In this document: positions 8,111 through 17,536 of the stretch, piece by piece
Numbering within the stretch: the stretch's first letter is position 1
How the letters are laid out: every line of letters starts with the position of its first letter
Origin: Posidoniimonas corsicana
GTDB lineage: Bacteria; Planctomycetota; Planctomycetia; Pirellulales; Lacipirellulaceae
Assembly (NCBI RefSeq): GCF_007859765.1
Contig: NZ_SIHJ01000001.1
Span: 3,203,156-3,267,155 of the forward strand
Length of the DNA stretch: 64,000 nucleotides
Reading direction: 5' to 3'
Notes under the pieces: generated by a model
What the model saw: the letters and a program-made list of their open reading frames with translations, nothing else
What the model was told of the DNA's origin: nothing
The model's database searches: none
Program-made: the position numbers and the translations under genes

Positions 8111-10018
8111 GTGCCGATCCGCCGGAGTCTTGTTGGACGAACCCTTGCTGTGATCGCGATCGTGACGCTGCTGCCCGCCCGGCCCGTGGCGGCCGGCGGG
8201 GGCGACTGGCCGGTGGTTGGGGGCGACCCGGGCGGCGCGCGGTACTCGGAGCTGACGCAGATCAACCGCGAGAACGTCGACCGGCTGGTGCCCGCCTGGA
8301 CGTTCCACACCGGCGAGCTGGACGCCAACGGGAACGGGCGCACGATCGAGTGCACGCCGATCGTGGTAGAGGGGGTGATGTACCTCACGACCGGCGGGCT
8401 CAAGCTGGTCGCGCTCGACGCGGCGACCGGCGAGGAGCGGTGGCGGTTCGACCCGTTCGGCGACGACCCGGCCGTGCAGGGCTACCCCCACAGCCCCACG
8501 TCCGGCGGCGTGAACCGCGGCTGCGCGTACTGGTCCGACGGCCAGCCCGACGGCGAGCGGCGGGTGATCCATGGCACGTCCGACGGGCGGCTGTTCTCGC
8601 TCGACGCGCGCACCGGCGAGCTCGACCGCGCGTTCGGCGAACAAGGCGTGCGCGACCTGCGGGCCGAGCTCGACCCGGCGGTGGCCAACCTGGGCTACGG
8701 GCCGACCTCGGCGCCGGCGGTCTGGGAGGACACGATCATTGTGGGCGTGTCGTGCGGGGAGGGTCCGGGGGTCGCGGCGCCGGGCGACATCCGCGCATTC
8801 GACGTGCGCACCGGTAAGCAACGGTGGAGCTTCCGCACCGTGCCGCGGCCCGGCGAGTTCGGCGCCGAGACCTGGGACGGCGAGTCGTGGCGGAACCGCG
8901 GCGGCGCCAACGCGTGGAGCGGTCTGACGGTCGACGCCAAGCGGGGGATGGTGTTCGCCGGCCTGGGGTCCGCGGCGTTCGACTTCTTCGGCGGCGACCG
9001 CCTGGGCGAGAACCTGTTCGCCAACTGCACCATCGCGCTGGACGCCCGCACCGGCGGCCGGGTGTGGCACTTCCAGACCATCCACCACGACCTGGCCGAC
9101 CACGACCTGCCCACGCCGCCGAACCTGGTGACCGTGCAGCACGACGGCCGCACGATCGACGCGGCCGCGCAGGTCACCAAGACCGGCTTTGTGTATCTGT
9201 TTGACCGCGAAACGGGTGAACCGCTGTTCGACATCGAGGAACGCCCGGCGCCCGCGTCCGACGTGCCGGGCGAGCAGGCCTGGCCGACGCAGCCCGTGCC
9301 GGTGAAGCCGCCGCCGCTGGCCGCGCAGACGCTCGACGAGTCCAGCGTGACCAACATCGGCCCGGCCAACCGCGAGGGGGTGCTGGCGCGGCTCAAGGGG
9401 CTGCGGACCGGTGAGCCGTTCGAGCCGCCCAGCGTGCGCGGCACGGTGATCATGCCCGGCTTCCACGGCGGCGCCAACTGGTCGGGCGCCTCGTTCGACC
9501 CGACCTCGGGGCTGCTGTTCGTGAACGTGACCAACTGCCCGAACATCATGACGCTGAAGCCGGCCGCGGCGTCGGACCGCGCATACGGCGGGTTCGCCCA
9601 CTACGGCTACATCCAGTTCCGCGACCACGAGGGCTACCCGGCCAACCAGCCGCCGTGGGGAGAGCTGGTGGCCGTGGACCTGAACCAGGGCGAGATCGCG
9701 TGGCGGGTCCCGCTCGGCGAGCACCCGGAGCTGACCGCGCGGGGCGTGCCGCCGACCGGGACCGAGTCGTTCGGCGGCAGCGTGGCGACCGCGGGCGGGC
9801 TGGTGTTTATCGGCGGCACGAAGGACGAGCGGTTCCGCGCGTTCGACAGCCGCGACGGCCGCGTGCTGTGGGAGCACCAGCTGGACGCCGGCGGCTACGC
9901 CACGCCGTGCACCTACAGCGTCGGCGGGCGGCAGTACGTGGTGATCGCGGCCGGCGGCGCCGGCAAGCAGGGCACGCGGGCGGGCGACGCGTTCGTGGCG
10001 TTCGCGCTGGGCGACTGA
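8111..10018 (+). CDS. PQQ-dependent dehydrogenase, glucose dehydrogenase-like
   Basis: The 635-residue protein has an N-terminal signal sequence (about residues 8-24, ending VAA) and then the beta-propeller of quinoprotein dehydrogenases. Repeated 'ALDAxTG..xW' blades are visible (LVALDAATGEERW, AFDVRTGKQRW, ALDARTGGRVW). The segment HHDLADHDLP matches the membrane glucose dehydrogenase signature (HHDLWDxDxP). It should oxidise a sugar or alcohol in the periplasm and pass electrons to the quinone pool; the exact substrate is unclear. Several N-terminal membrane helices of classical Gcd are absent, so this is the soluble-domain form. The GTG at 8111 has AGGAG five bases upstream. The gene converges on the DUF1552 gene with 35 bases between stops. 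Confidence 0.88.
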   Translation: MPIRRSLVGRTLAVIAIVTLLPARPVAAGGGDWPVVGGDPGGARYSELTQINRENVDRLVPAWTFHTGELDANGNGRTIECTPIVVEGVMYLTTGGLKLVALDAATGEERWRFDPFGDDPAVQGYPHSPTSGGVNRGCAYWSDGQPDGERRVIHGTSDGRLFSLDARTGELDRAFGEQGVRDLRAELDPAVANLGYGPTSAPAVWEDTIIVGVSCGEGPGVAAPGDIRAFDVRTGKQRWSFRTVPRPGEFGAETWDGESWRNRGGANAWSGLTVDAKRGMVFAGLGSAAFDFFGGDRLGENLFANCTIALDARTGGRVWHFQTIHHDLADHDLPTPPNLVTVQHDGRTIDAAAQVTKTGFVYLFDRETGEPLFDIEERPAPASDVPGEQAWPTQPVPVKPPPLAAQTLDESSVTNIGPANREGVLARLKGLRTGEPFEPPSVRGTVIMPGFHGGANWSGASFDPTSGLLFVNVTNCPNIMTLKPAAASDRAYGGFAHYGYIQFRDHEGYPANQPPWGELVAVDLNQGEIAWRVPLGEHPELTARGVPPTGTESFGGSVATAGGLVFIGGTKDERFRAFDSRDGRVLWEHQLDAGGYATPCTYSVGGRQYVVIAAGGAGKQGTRAGDAFVAFALGD

Positions 10019-10053
10019 TTCGGCTGGCTGCGCTGGCCAACCGGCTGGCCGGC

Positions 10054-11376
10054 CTACGCCTTGAGCCCCTGCAGGGCGCCGGTGCTGTCGCCGAAGGAGG
10101 CGATCGGCGCGCGGGCGGCCTGGGCCATCGAGACGAACAGGTTGGCGGCGGGGGTCTCGCCGGGGAGTTTGAGGTGCCGGCCGGTGGTGATCGCGCCGCC
10201 GGCCTGACCTGCCACCACGCACGGCAGGCGGTCGTGGTTGTGGCGGCGTCCGTCGCCGATGCCGGAGCCGTACACCACGGCGCAGCGGTCCAGCAGCCGG
10301 CCCTCGCCCTCGCGGATCGAGGCCAGCCGCTCGACGAACAGGCTAAACTCGCGGAGCAGGTACTCGTCGATCTGCTGCATCTGGTTCGCGGCGACCTCGC
10401 CCCGGTCGTGCGTGATCTGGTGGTGGCCGGAGCGGATGCCGAGCGCCTCGTAGGGCCGGTTGGTGCCGGCGTTGGCGAGCATGTAGGTGGCCACGCGGGT
10501 GGCGTCGGTCTGGAAGGCGAGGGCGATCACCTCGTACATCAGCCGCATCCGCTCGCCGAGCCCCTCGGGGTCCTCGGCCGGCACGCCGTGGTCGGGGACG
10601 TCGAGCGGCGGCATCGTGACGGTTTTCTCGATCCGCTTCTCGACCTCGCGGACGCTCTGGAAGTACTCGTCGATCTTGCGGCGGTCGGTCTGGCCCAGCC
10701 GGCCACGGAGGCGCTGGGCGTCGGAGCTGACGAAGTCGAGCACGCTCTGCCGGCGGGCGAGCCGCTCGGCCGCGGCGGGCGAGTCGGCGCCGCCGTTGAA
10801 CAGACGCTCGAACGCTCGGCGGGGGCTGATCTCCTTGCCGCTGGGCTGCGTGGCGGACCGCCACGACACGTTCGACACGTACGCGCAGCTGTAGCCGGAG
10901 TCGCAGCGGCCGTTTTTCTGGTTCGGCTCCAGGCCGAGCTCGAGCGACGGCATGCGGGTCTCGTGCCCGATGTGGCGGGCCACGGCCTGGTCGATCGACT
11001 GGCCGAGGTAGATGTCCGCGCCGCCGGTCTTCTTGGCCTGGGCCGCGGTCAGGTAGGTGGCGGCGCAGCGGGCGTGGTCGCCGGGGCCGTCGCCGTTGGC
11101 GCGGGCGTAGTGGTGCGCCAGGTTCGACACCACCAGCACGTCCTCGCGGACCTTCTCGAGTGCGGCGGTGGTCTTGTTGAAGGTGAAGTCGCGGCCCTCG
11201 CCCTCGGGCGTCCAGAACTCGCGGGCGACGCCGTTGGGGGCGAACACCCAGGCCGTGCAGACCGGCAGCCCGGCGGCGGGCGCCGCGGCCGTGGACGACG
11301 CCATCGCCTCGAGCCAGGGCAGGCCGAGCGTCGCGCCGATTCCGTGGAGGAAGGTCCTGCGGGGGAGGGGCGTCAT
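10054..11376 (-). CDS. DUF1552 domain protein
   Basis: This 440-residue protein starts MTPLPRRTFLHGIG, a twin-arginine-like signal (RRTFLHG), so export in folded form is likely. The body matches the DUF1552 family, common in planctomycetes and relatives and generally encoded next to DUF1592 cytochrome-like proteins. Conserved-looking blocks include GDGPGDHARCAATYLTA and GSGIGDGRRHNHDRLP. No catalytic residues can be assigned. Its ATG overlaps the stop of the upstream DUF1592 gene (ATGA at 11376-11373), indicating translational coupling. The biochemical role is unknown; a function in periplasmic breakdown of complex substrates has been inferred for the gene pair. Confidence 0.9.
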   Translation of the reverse strand: MTPLPRRTFLHGIGATLGLPWLEAMASSTAAAPAAGLPVCTAWVFAPNGVAREFWTPEGEGRDFTFNKTTAALEKVREDVLVVSNLAHHYARANGDGPGDHARCAATYLTAAQAKKTGGADIYLGQSIDQAVARHIGHETRMPSLELGLEPNQKNGRCDSGYSCAYVSNVSWRSATQPSGKEISPRRAFERLFNGGADSPAAAERLARRQSVLDFVSSDAQRLRGRLGQTDRRKIDEYFQSVREVEKRIEKTVTMPPLDVPDHGVPAEDPEGLGERMRLMYEVIALAFQTDATRVATYMLANAGTNRPYEALGIRSGHHQITHDRGEVAANQMQQIDEYLLREFSLFVERLASIREGEGRLLDRCAVVYGSGIGDGRRHNHDRLPCVVAGQAGGAITTGRHLKLPGETPAANLFVSMAQAARAPIASFGDSTGALQGLKA

Positions 11377-13781
11377 GAGGGCTCCTTGCTGTCTTGCGGG
11401 GGCTGGTCCGCGCCGGCGGGGTCGACGCGGTGCAGCCGGAACGGCCGGCTGAGCACCACCTCGCGCACCAGCTGCGAGAATCGGTAGTCGTCTTCCTTGA
11501 TGGACCGCACGATGTCGTCCACGGCGATGCGGTCGTAGTGCTCCAGGCCGCGGCCCAGGGCAAAGGTGAGCATCTTCCGCGTGACGCACTCGGCGAACGC
11601 CTGGTCGCGTTGGCGGAGGATCTCGATCAGCTCCAAGGCGTTGCCGAACGACTCGCCCGACGGCAGGTCGCCGGCGGCGTCGATCGGGGCGCCCTTGTCC
11701 TTGTCGCGCCACTGGCCGATGGCGTTGTAGTTCTCCAGGCCGAAGCCGATGGGGTCCATCACCTCGTGGCAGGACGCGCAGGTGGCGTCGGTCAGGTGCA
11801 GCGCGAGCTGCTCGCGCAGCGGCAGGTCGGGGCTGTTGGCCTGGGTCTCGGCCAGCTCCGGCACGTCGGCGGGCGGGGCGGGCGGCTCGTCGCCGAGCAG
11901 GTTCTCCAGCACCCACGCGCCGCGGCGTGGCGGCGAGGTGCGGTTGGGATAGCTGGTAAGCGTGAGCACGCTGGCGTGGGTCAGCATCCCGCGGCGGGGC
12001 AGGCCCTCCAGCTCGACCCGGCGGAACGCGTTGCCGCGCACGCCGTCGATGCCGTACAGCCGGGCCAGCGAGCGGTTGATGAAGGTGTAGTCGGCGGTGA
12101 TCAGCTGCAGCAGGCTCTGGTCCTCGCGGGCGATCGACTCGGCCAGCATGAGGGTCTCGGTCTGCATGTCCTCCTTGAGCTGCGAGCTTACCCGCCGGAA
12201 CACCGTGGTGTCGATCGGCAGCCCCTCCAGCTTCCGGAGCCCGAGCCACTGGCCGAAGAACGACTCGATGAACCGCTCGGAGCGTGGGTCGGCCAGCAGG
12301 CGGGCGATCTGCTCGGTCAGGGTGGCGTCGGCGCTGAGCTTCGCCTCGTTCGCCAGCCCGAGGAGCTCATCATCCGGGGCGCTGCACCAGAGGAAGTAGG
12401 AGAGCCGCGAGGCCAGGGCCGAATCGGCCACGACGGCGTGCTCTGCCTGCTGCGGTTCGGGCGGCAACAGGTCGACGCGGAACAAGAACTGGGGGCTGAC
12501 TAGCACCGCCTGCACCAGCGACGATGCCGCGTCCTCAAACGGGGCGCCGTCGGCCAGTCGGTCCAGCGCGAAGCCCGCGTAGGCGTCGACCTCTTCTGGC
12601 GAGGCGGCGCGGCGCCAGCATCGGCTGAGCACCGCCTCGGTGACGCGTCGGACAGCGGCTTCGGGCGCCTCGCCATCGGCGGGCCGGTCGAACAACAGGG
12701 CCCGCCCCGCGGTGGGCCAGGATTCGGGCGGCGCGTCGCCGATCCGGCGGGCGATGGTCGTGCCGATCGCGATCGGCTTGAGGTCGGCCGCGGACAGTTC
12801 TTCGCCGTCGCGCGGCTCGGGGATGGCGTACTCGATGCGGATAGTGTGCTCGCCGGCGGCCAGCGTCAGCTCTCCCCCGACGCGGTCCTTGCGGCCGCGG
12901 TCGGGGCTGGTCGCCTCAGGCACAAACACGCCGACGCTCTGCTCGCCGCAGTCGATCCGCACCGCCGCGTGGCGGTCGCCCTCCTGGGCGTCGTGCCGCC
13001 AGGCCTCGCACGCAACGCGGTATCGCCCGGGGGCGGGGACCTCGATCGTCGTGACCGCGGTAGCGCCGGGCCGCATCAGCCGGGCGCCGTCGACGCCGTC
13101 GGTGTCGCCATCGGTGAGCAGGTGGTCGAACAGGATCCGTTCGGTGTGCTTGCTGCCGGCCACCTTGAACAACGCGGCGGTCAGCTCCTCCGCGGCGCCG
13201 AGGTACTGCTCCAGGTGCAGGGGCGACAGACTGAGCACGTCGCCGTTGTTGTCGAAGCCGTATCCGGCGTCGTCGTCCGGGAAGGCGTGCGAGAGTCTCA
13301 GCTCCAGGCCGAACAGGTCGCGAATGGTGTTGTCGTACTCATGCTTGTTGAGCCGCCGCGCAGTGACCCGGCCCGGGTCGACCGGTTTCGTGGGGTCGAC
13401 GTACTCGAGCAGCGCGCCAAGCTGTTCGACGAACGCCGCGCGGTCCTCTTTCGCCACCGCGCTCGAGCCGTCCGGCGGCATGGCGCCGGCGCGGACCTGC
13501 TTGAGCACCCGCTGCCAGGCGTTGCGGTCGCTGAGGATCTGGCCGACCTCTCCGAAGTGGTCGAGCATGACGCCCGCCTCGGCGTAGCCCTCACTGTGGC
13601 AGTCCAGGCAGTGCTCTTCGACGAACGGCAGCACCCGCTCTGCGTTCGGCAGGGTAGCCGCGTCCGGAACTGGGAGCCGGGGCGACTCGGCGGTTGCCGC
13701 GCCAACGATTGCCGTAAGCGCTAGCACCAGCGGCGCGGCGCCGCGGACGAGCAGATCGTATAAGGGTCGGCTAAGGATCAC
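11373..13781 (-). CDS. DUF1592-type protein with N-terminal cytochrome-like domain
   Basis: The 802-residue product has an N-terminal signal (VILSRPLYDLL... to ATA) followed by a CLDCH haem-binding motif in HCLDCHSEGY, typical of the planctomycete cytochrome C domain. Downstream order fits DUF1587 (around RRLNKHEYDNTIRDLFGLE), DUF1595, DUF1592 (LASRLSYFLWCSAPDDELL), DUF1588 (NRTSPPRRGAWVLENLLG) and DUF1585 near the C-terminus. A second motif, CASCHEVMDPIG, lies in the DUF1588 region. The GTG at 13781 is chosen because it opens the signal peptide and has AGGA about seven bases upstream. It is translationally coupled to the DUF1552 gene. Probably a periplasmic redox or hydrolytic partner of that protein. 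Confidence 0.9.
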   Translation of the reverse strand: MILSRPLYDLLVRGAAPLVLALTAIVGAATAESPRLPVPDAATLPNAERVLPFVEEHCLDCHSEGYAEAGVMLDHFGEVGQILSDRNAWQRVLKQVRAGAMPPDGSSAVAKEDRAAFVEQLGALLEYVDPTKPVDPGRVTARRLNKHEYDNTIRDLFGLELRLSHAFPDDDAGYGFDNNGDVLSLSPLHLEQYLGAAEELTAALFKVAGSKHTERILFDHLLTDGDTDGVDGARLMRPGATAVTTIEVPAPGRYRVACEAWRHDAQEGDRHAAVRIDCGEQSVGVFVPEATSPDRGRKDRVGGELTLAAGEHTIRIEYAIPEPRDGEELSAADLKPIAIGTTIARRIGDAPPESWPTAGRALLFDRPADGEAPEAAVRRVTEAVLSRCWRRAASPEEVDAYAGFALDRLADGAPFEDAASSLVQAVLVSPQFLFRVDLLPPEPQQAEHAVVADSALASRLSYFLWCSAPDDELLGLANEAKLSADATLTEQIARLLADPRSERFIESFFGQWLGLRKLEGLPIDTTVFRRVSSQLKEDMQTETLMLAESIAREDQSLLQLITADYTFINRSLARLYGIDGVRGNAFRRVELEGLPRRGMLTHASVLTLTSYPNRTSPPRRGAWVLENLLGDEPPAPPADVPELAETQANSPDLPLREQLALHLTDATCASCHEVMDPIGFGLENYNAIGQWRDKDKGAPIDAAGDLPSGESFGNALELIEILRQRDQAFAECVTRKMLTFALGRGLEHYDRIAVDDIVRSIKEDDYRFSQLVREVVLSRPFRLHRVDPAGADQPPQDSKEPS

Positions 13782-14062
13782 CGGGGGTCCTAGAGCGGGG
13801 ACGGTCGGGGGGGACGACAGCTCCCCAGGTTGGGGCACTGTACGCAACGGCGGGTCTCGAAAACGCAGCCAGGTGGGAGCGCCAACCATACCCGATCCGG
13901 GGGGCGCGAAGCAAACTAAAAACCGCTCCACCCCGCGGGCGGCGGCGGGACGCCCCGGAAGCTGCGGCGCCTACGCGGCCTGTAAGGGCCCGGCCTGCAC
14001 GGCTCAGCGGCGGGACCTGCGGCAAACCACAGCAGACCGGGATAACCGCGACGCCCGTGCTC

Positions 14063-15061
14063 TCACAGCCCGTGAGTAGCCTGAAACGTGCGGATATCCT
14101 GGACGTTGCCGAGCACGATCAGGGTGTCGCTGCTCTCGAGCGGGCTGTCGGGGTCTGGATTGAACACCATTAGCCCATCCGCTCTGCGGATCCCCACCAC
14201 CAGCAGGTTGTGCCGCTGGCGGGCGGCTACTTCGCGGACCGTCTGGCCAACCAGCCCGTTGCCCTCCGGCAGGGTCAGCTCTTCCAGGCCGGCGTCGATC
14301 CGTTCGTGGTTGCTGAAGTGGTCCATCATCTCCGCGGCGTAGGGCCGCGTGACCATAGCGGCCATGCGGCGGGCGCCGATCACCGCCGGCAGCACCACCT
14401 CGTTGGCGCCCGCCTGCCGCAGCTTCTTCTCGGTAGAGGGCAGCTCGCCGCGGGCGATGATCCGCAGGTCCGGCGACAGGTTGCGGGCGGTCAGTGTGAG
14501 GAACACGTTCTCGGCGTCGCCGTGCAGGGCAACGATCAGGGTCTTGGCCCGCGGAACGCCCGCTTCGACGAGCGTTTCTTCATCTGTGGCGTCGGCGGCG
14601 ACCACCAGGTAGCCGGCGTCGGCCGCCTCGCGCGCCGCGTCCTGATCGCGTTCCACGACGACGAACTCCGACTTCCGCAGCGACAGCTCCTCGGCAAGCG
14701 TTTGGCCGATGCGGCCGTAGCCGCAGATGACCGTGTGGCCCGACATCTGCTGGATCTCGCGTGTCATGCGCATGACTCCCAAAGCTAGATTGATCTGCCC
14801 CTCCACCATCGACTGGATGATCAGGCCGATGGTGTACGCGACCACGACGCTGCTGGTCGCGATGATCGCGATGGTGAGCAGCTGCACCGGCGCGGTCGCC
14901 GAAGACTCCTCGCTGTAGCCGACTGTGGACGCCGTGATTACGAAGAAGTAGACCGAGTCCAGCCAGCTCTTGCCGGTCAGCATCCGGTAGCTGACCACCG
15001 ACACGAGCAGCAGCACGCCCAGAGCGGAGAGACCACGGCGGATGCGGAGCAGGATGGACAA
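14063..15061 (-). CDS. Potassium channel protein with RCK (TrkA-N/TrkA-C) domains
   Basis: The 332-residue protein has one N-terminal membrane helix, a pore loop with filter TVGYSEE, and a second helix, followed by a TrkA-N domain beginning HTVICGYGRIGQ (a nucleotide-binding GxGxxG) and a C-terminal TrkA-C domain (about residues 245-332). This is the two-helix, MthK-like plan of ligand-gated K+ channels. The filter keeps TVGY, but the following residues are SEE rather than the common GD. It stands alone, transcribed away from argJ. Likely role: K+ conductance gated by a nucleotide or ion. Confidence 0.92.
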   Translation of the reverse strand: MSILLRIRRGLSALGVLLLVSVVSYRMLTGKSWLDSVYFFVITASTVGYSEESSATAPVQLLTIAIIATSSVVVAYTIGLIIQSMVEGQINLALGVMRMTREIQQMSGHTVICGYGRIGQTLAEELSLRKSEFVVVERDQDAAREAADAGYLVVAADATDEETLVEAGVPRAKTLIVALHGDAENVFLTLTARNLSPDLRIIARGELPSTEKKLRQAGANEVVLPAVIGARRMAAMVTRPYAAEMMDHFSNHERIDAGLEELTLPEGNGLVGQTVREVAARQRHNLLVVGIRRADGLMVFNPDPDSPLESSDTLIVLGNVQDIRTFQATHGL

Positions 15062-15205
15062 GATCGACGCAGGCAGTCGGCGGTGTAGTGGTGCCCGGCG
15101 ACTCGGTCCGACGATCGGCGGCGGGGCAGCCCCGAGTATAGCCAGGAAGCGAGCCGGTGGGGCCGCCGCCCCAGCAGCAAAGCTTTGGCCAGGTGCGCCC
15201 GTTCG

Positions 15206-16399
15206 CTAGGTGTGGTAGTCGGCGTTCAGCCGGACGTACTCGGCGGTCAGGTCGGTGGTCCAGAAACGCGCCGACTCGGCGCCCTCTGATAGGATCAGCA
15301 CCAGCCCCGTGTCGCGGTTGTCGCGGATCGAGGCGCTCACCTCCTCCGCGTCGAACTTGACCGGCACCCCGTGCTCGTAAACAAGCAGGCCGTTGATCAG
15401 CAGCGTGACGCTCTCCGGCTGGAATGGCACACCCGCGTAGCCCGCCGCAGAAACGATGCGGCCCCAGTTGGGGTCGGCGCCGGCGATGGCGGTCTTGACC
15501 AGCGGGCTGTCGGCGATCGTCTTGGCGATCTGCACGGCGTCCTTGCGGGACTTGCAGCCGTGGACCTCGACCGTGACCAGGTGGGTGGCGCCCTCGCCGT
15601 CGGCGGGAATCGCCTGCGCCAGGTCCTCGCAGACCTCGAGGATTGTCGCCCGCAGGATGGAGAGCGACTTGCCTTCCACGACCGGGCCGCCCGCCGCGCC
15701 GTTGGCCAGCAGCAGCACGGTGTCGTTGGTGCTGGTGTGGCCGTCGACGCTGATGCAGTTGAACGACTCGTCCACGGCCTCGGAGAGCGCCGCCTGCGCG
15801 TCCGCGGCGCTGATGGCCGCGTCCGTCATCACGACGCCCAGCATGGTCGCCATGCTGGGCCCGATCATCGCCGCGCCCTTGGCCAGGCCGACCACGTTGA
15901 CCGGCGCCCCGTCCAGCTCGAACGAGCGGGCCCGGATCTTAGGCACGGTGTCGGTGGTCATCATGCCCCGGGCGGCGAGCGTTAGCGCGTCTCCGCCGCC
16001 GCCCAACCGGCCGGCCGCGTCCGCGATGCCCTGCTGGATCTTCGGCATCGGCAGGTGCTCGCCGATGATGCCGGTAGAAAGAACGAGGGCGTCATCGCCC
16101 GAGAACCCGCAGGCGTCGCCGAACCAGTCGGCCATCTGCCGCGCGTCACGCAGGCCCTGCTCGCCGGTGCACGCGTTGGCGTTTCCCGAGTTGATGACCA
16201 CCCCGCGGACGGACTCGCTGGGGGTCCGCTCGCGGTCGAGCTGGACCGGCGCCGCGAACACGAGGTTGCGGGTGTAGACCCCGACGCCAACGGCCGGTCG
16301 GTCCGAGACGATCAACGCCAGGTCTTCCGCCTGCGCGTTGCTCTTTATGCCGCAGTGCAGGCCGGAGCCTGTGAAGCCTTTGGGAAACTGGTGTTCCAT
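15206..16399 (-). CDS. argJ: Bifunctional ornithine acetyltransferase / N-acetylglutamate synthase
   Basis: The 397-residue product matches ArgJ, which transfers acetyl from N-acetylornithine to glutamate in the cyclic arginine pathway. The self-cleavage site is visible as KGAAMIGPSMATMLG, where the Thr after Ala becomes the N-terminal nucleophile of the beta chain. GHTSTNDT and the ending NADYHT are also characteristic. The ATG at 16399 (MEHQFPKG) is preferred; a longer TTG-initiated form overlapping argC by a few codons is possible. argC lies immediately upstream on the same strand, so the two probably form an operon. Confidence 0.95.
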   Translation of the reverse strand: MEHQFPKGFTGSGLHCGIKSNAQAEDLALIVSDRPAVGVGVYTRNLVFAAPVQLDRERTPSESVRGVVINSGNANACTGEQGLRDARQMADWFGDACGFSGDDALVLSTGIIGEHLPMPKIQQGIADAAGRLGGGGDALTLAARGMMTTDTVPKIRARSFELDGAPVNVVGLAKGAAMIGPSMATMLGVVMTDAAISAADAQAALSEAVDESFNCISVDGHTSTNDTVLLLANGAAGGPVVEGKSLSILRATILEVCEDLAQAIPADGEGATHLVTVEVHGCKSRKDAVQIAKTIADSPLVKTAIAGADPNWGRIVSAAGYAGVPFQPESVTLLINGLLVYEHGVPVKFDAEEVSASIRDNRDTGLVLILSEGAESARFWTTDLTAEYVRLNADYHT

Positions 16400-16427
16400 G
16401 TAAGTTGGGGGCGCCTGTTGTGCGGGC

Positions 16428-17438
16428 CTAGGTGAGACCAAGCGTCTCTTCTTGCCCGCTCATGAGATTAAAGTTTTGCACGGCCGCCCCCGCCGCGCCC
16501 TTGATCAGATTGTCGATCACAGCAATCACCACCGCCCTGCCCCGCGCCAACCGCGCGGTAACGTGGCAGTTGTTCGTGCCCGCCACGTGCTTGGTGGCGG
16601 GCAGCCCTTCAACGACCTGCACGAACGGCTCGTCCCGGTAGAAATCGGCCAGCGCGCTCATCAGCCCGTCCTGGTCGACCCCGTCGGCAGGGGTCGCGTA
16701 GCAGGTGCTCAGGATGCCGCGGTCCATCGGCACGAGGTGCGGTGTGAACAGCACCTCGACGCCTGACCCGGCCGCGTCGGTCAGCACCTGGTCGATCTCC
16801 GGCATGTGCCGGTGGACGCCAACACCGTATGCGGTGAAGCTCTCGTTGCACTCGGGGAAGTGGAAGGCCGGCTTGGGGTCTCGCCCGGCGCCGCTGACGC
16901 CCGACTTACTGTCGATCACGATCCCCTCGCCCGAGATCAGCCCCGCCTTGAGCAGCGGCGCCAGCGCGAGGATCGCCGACGTCGGGTAGCAGCCGGGGTT
17001 GGCGACCAGATCCGACTCGCGGACGCGAGACCGATACAGCTCCGGCAGCCCGTAAGCCACGTGCCCCAACCGATCGGGGTCCGGGTGGGTGACCTTGTAC
17101 CATTGCTCGTACACCGTACGGTCGGTCAGCCGGTAGTCGGCGCTGAGGTCGACCACCTTCAGCCCCGCATCGAGCAGCTCGGTGATCATCGCTGCGCTGG
17201 CGGCGTGCGGCAGGCACGCGAACGCGTAGTCGGCCCGGTCGGCGAGCTCGGCCGGCGAGAGTGCCTCGAGCCGCAGGTCGAACACGCCACGCAGCGAAGG
17301 GTGCACGTCGGCCACGTGCGGCGCGTCGGTCTGACGGGTGGCCAGCGCCGTGACCTCCATCCCGGGGTGCCGCGCGAAGAGCCCCAGCAGCTCTAAGCCG
17401 GTGTAACCCGATGCGCCAATGATCGCGACTCTCGCCAT
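16428..17438 (-). CDS. argC: N-acetyl-gamma-glutamyl-phosphate reductase
   Basis: This 336-residue protein carries an N-terminal NADP-binding fold (ARVAIIGASGYTGLELL) and the active-site cysteine in NPGCYPT. SKSGVSGAGR and the later HRHMPEI are also conserved in ArgC. It reduces N-acetylglutamyl phosphate to the semialdehyde in arginine synthesis. The ATG at 17438 fits the start of the nucleotide-binding strand. argJ follows 28 bases downstream. Confidence 0.96.
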   Translation of the reverse strand: MARVAIIGASGYTGLELLGLFARHPGMEVTALATRQTDAPHVADVHPSLRGVFDLRLEALSPAELADRADYAFACLPHAASAAMITELLDAGLKVVDLSADYRLTDRTVYEQWYKVTHPDPDRLGHVAYGLPELYRSRVRESDLVANPGCYPTSAILALAPLLKAGLISGEGIVIDSKSGVSGAGRDPKPAFHFPECNESFTAYGVGVHRHMPEIDQVLTDAAGSGVEVLFTPHLVPMDRGILSTCYATPADGVDQDGLMSALADFYRDEPFVQVVEGLPATKHVAGTNNCHVTARLARGRAVVIAVIDNLIKGAAGAAVQNFNLMSGQEETLGLT

Positions 17439-17536
17439 GCGGGCGTGCGCCTCTCTGCTAGCGGATGACCGAAACAGCACTCCAGTATAACAAGCCGGCG
17501 GCTCGGCTGCAGCACAGCCCCGACCGAGCGGGCGGG

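Noticed and set aside
11377-12249. Upstream extension of the DUF1552 frame
   Set aside because: The extra 291 residues are the shadow of the DUF1592 gene; the true start at 11376 has a Tat-type signal and couples to the upstream stop.
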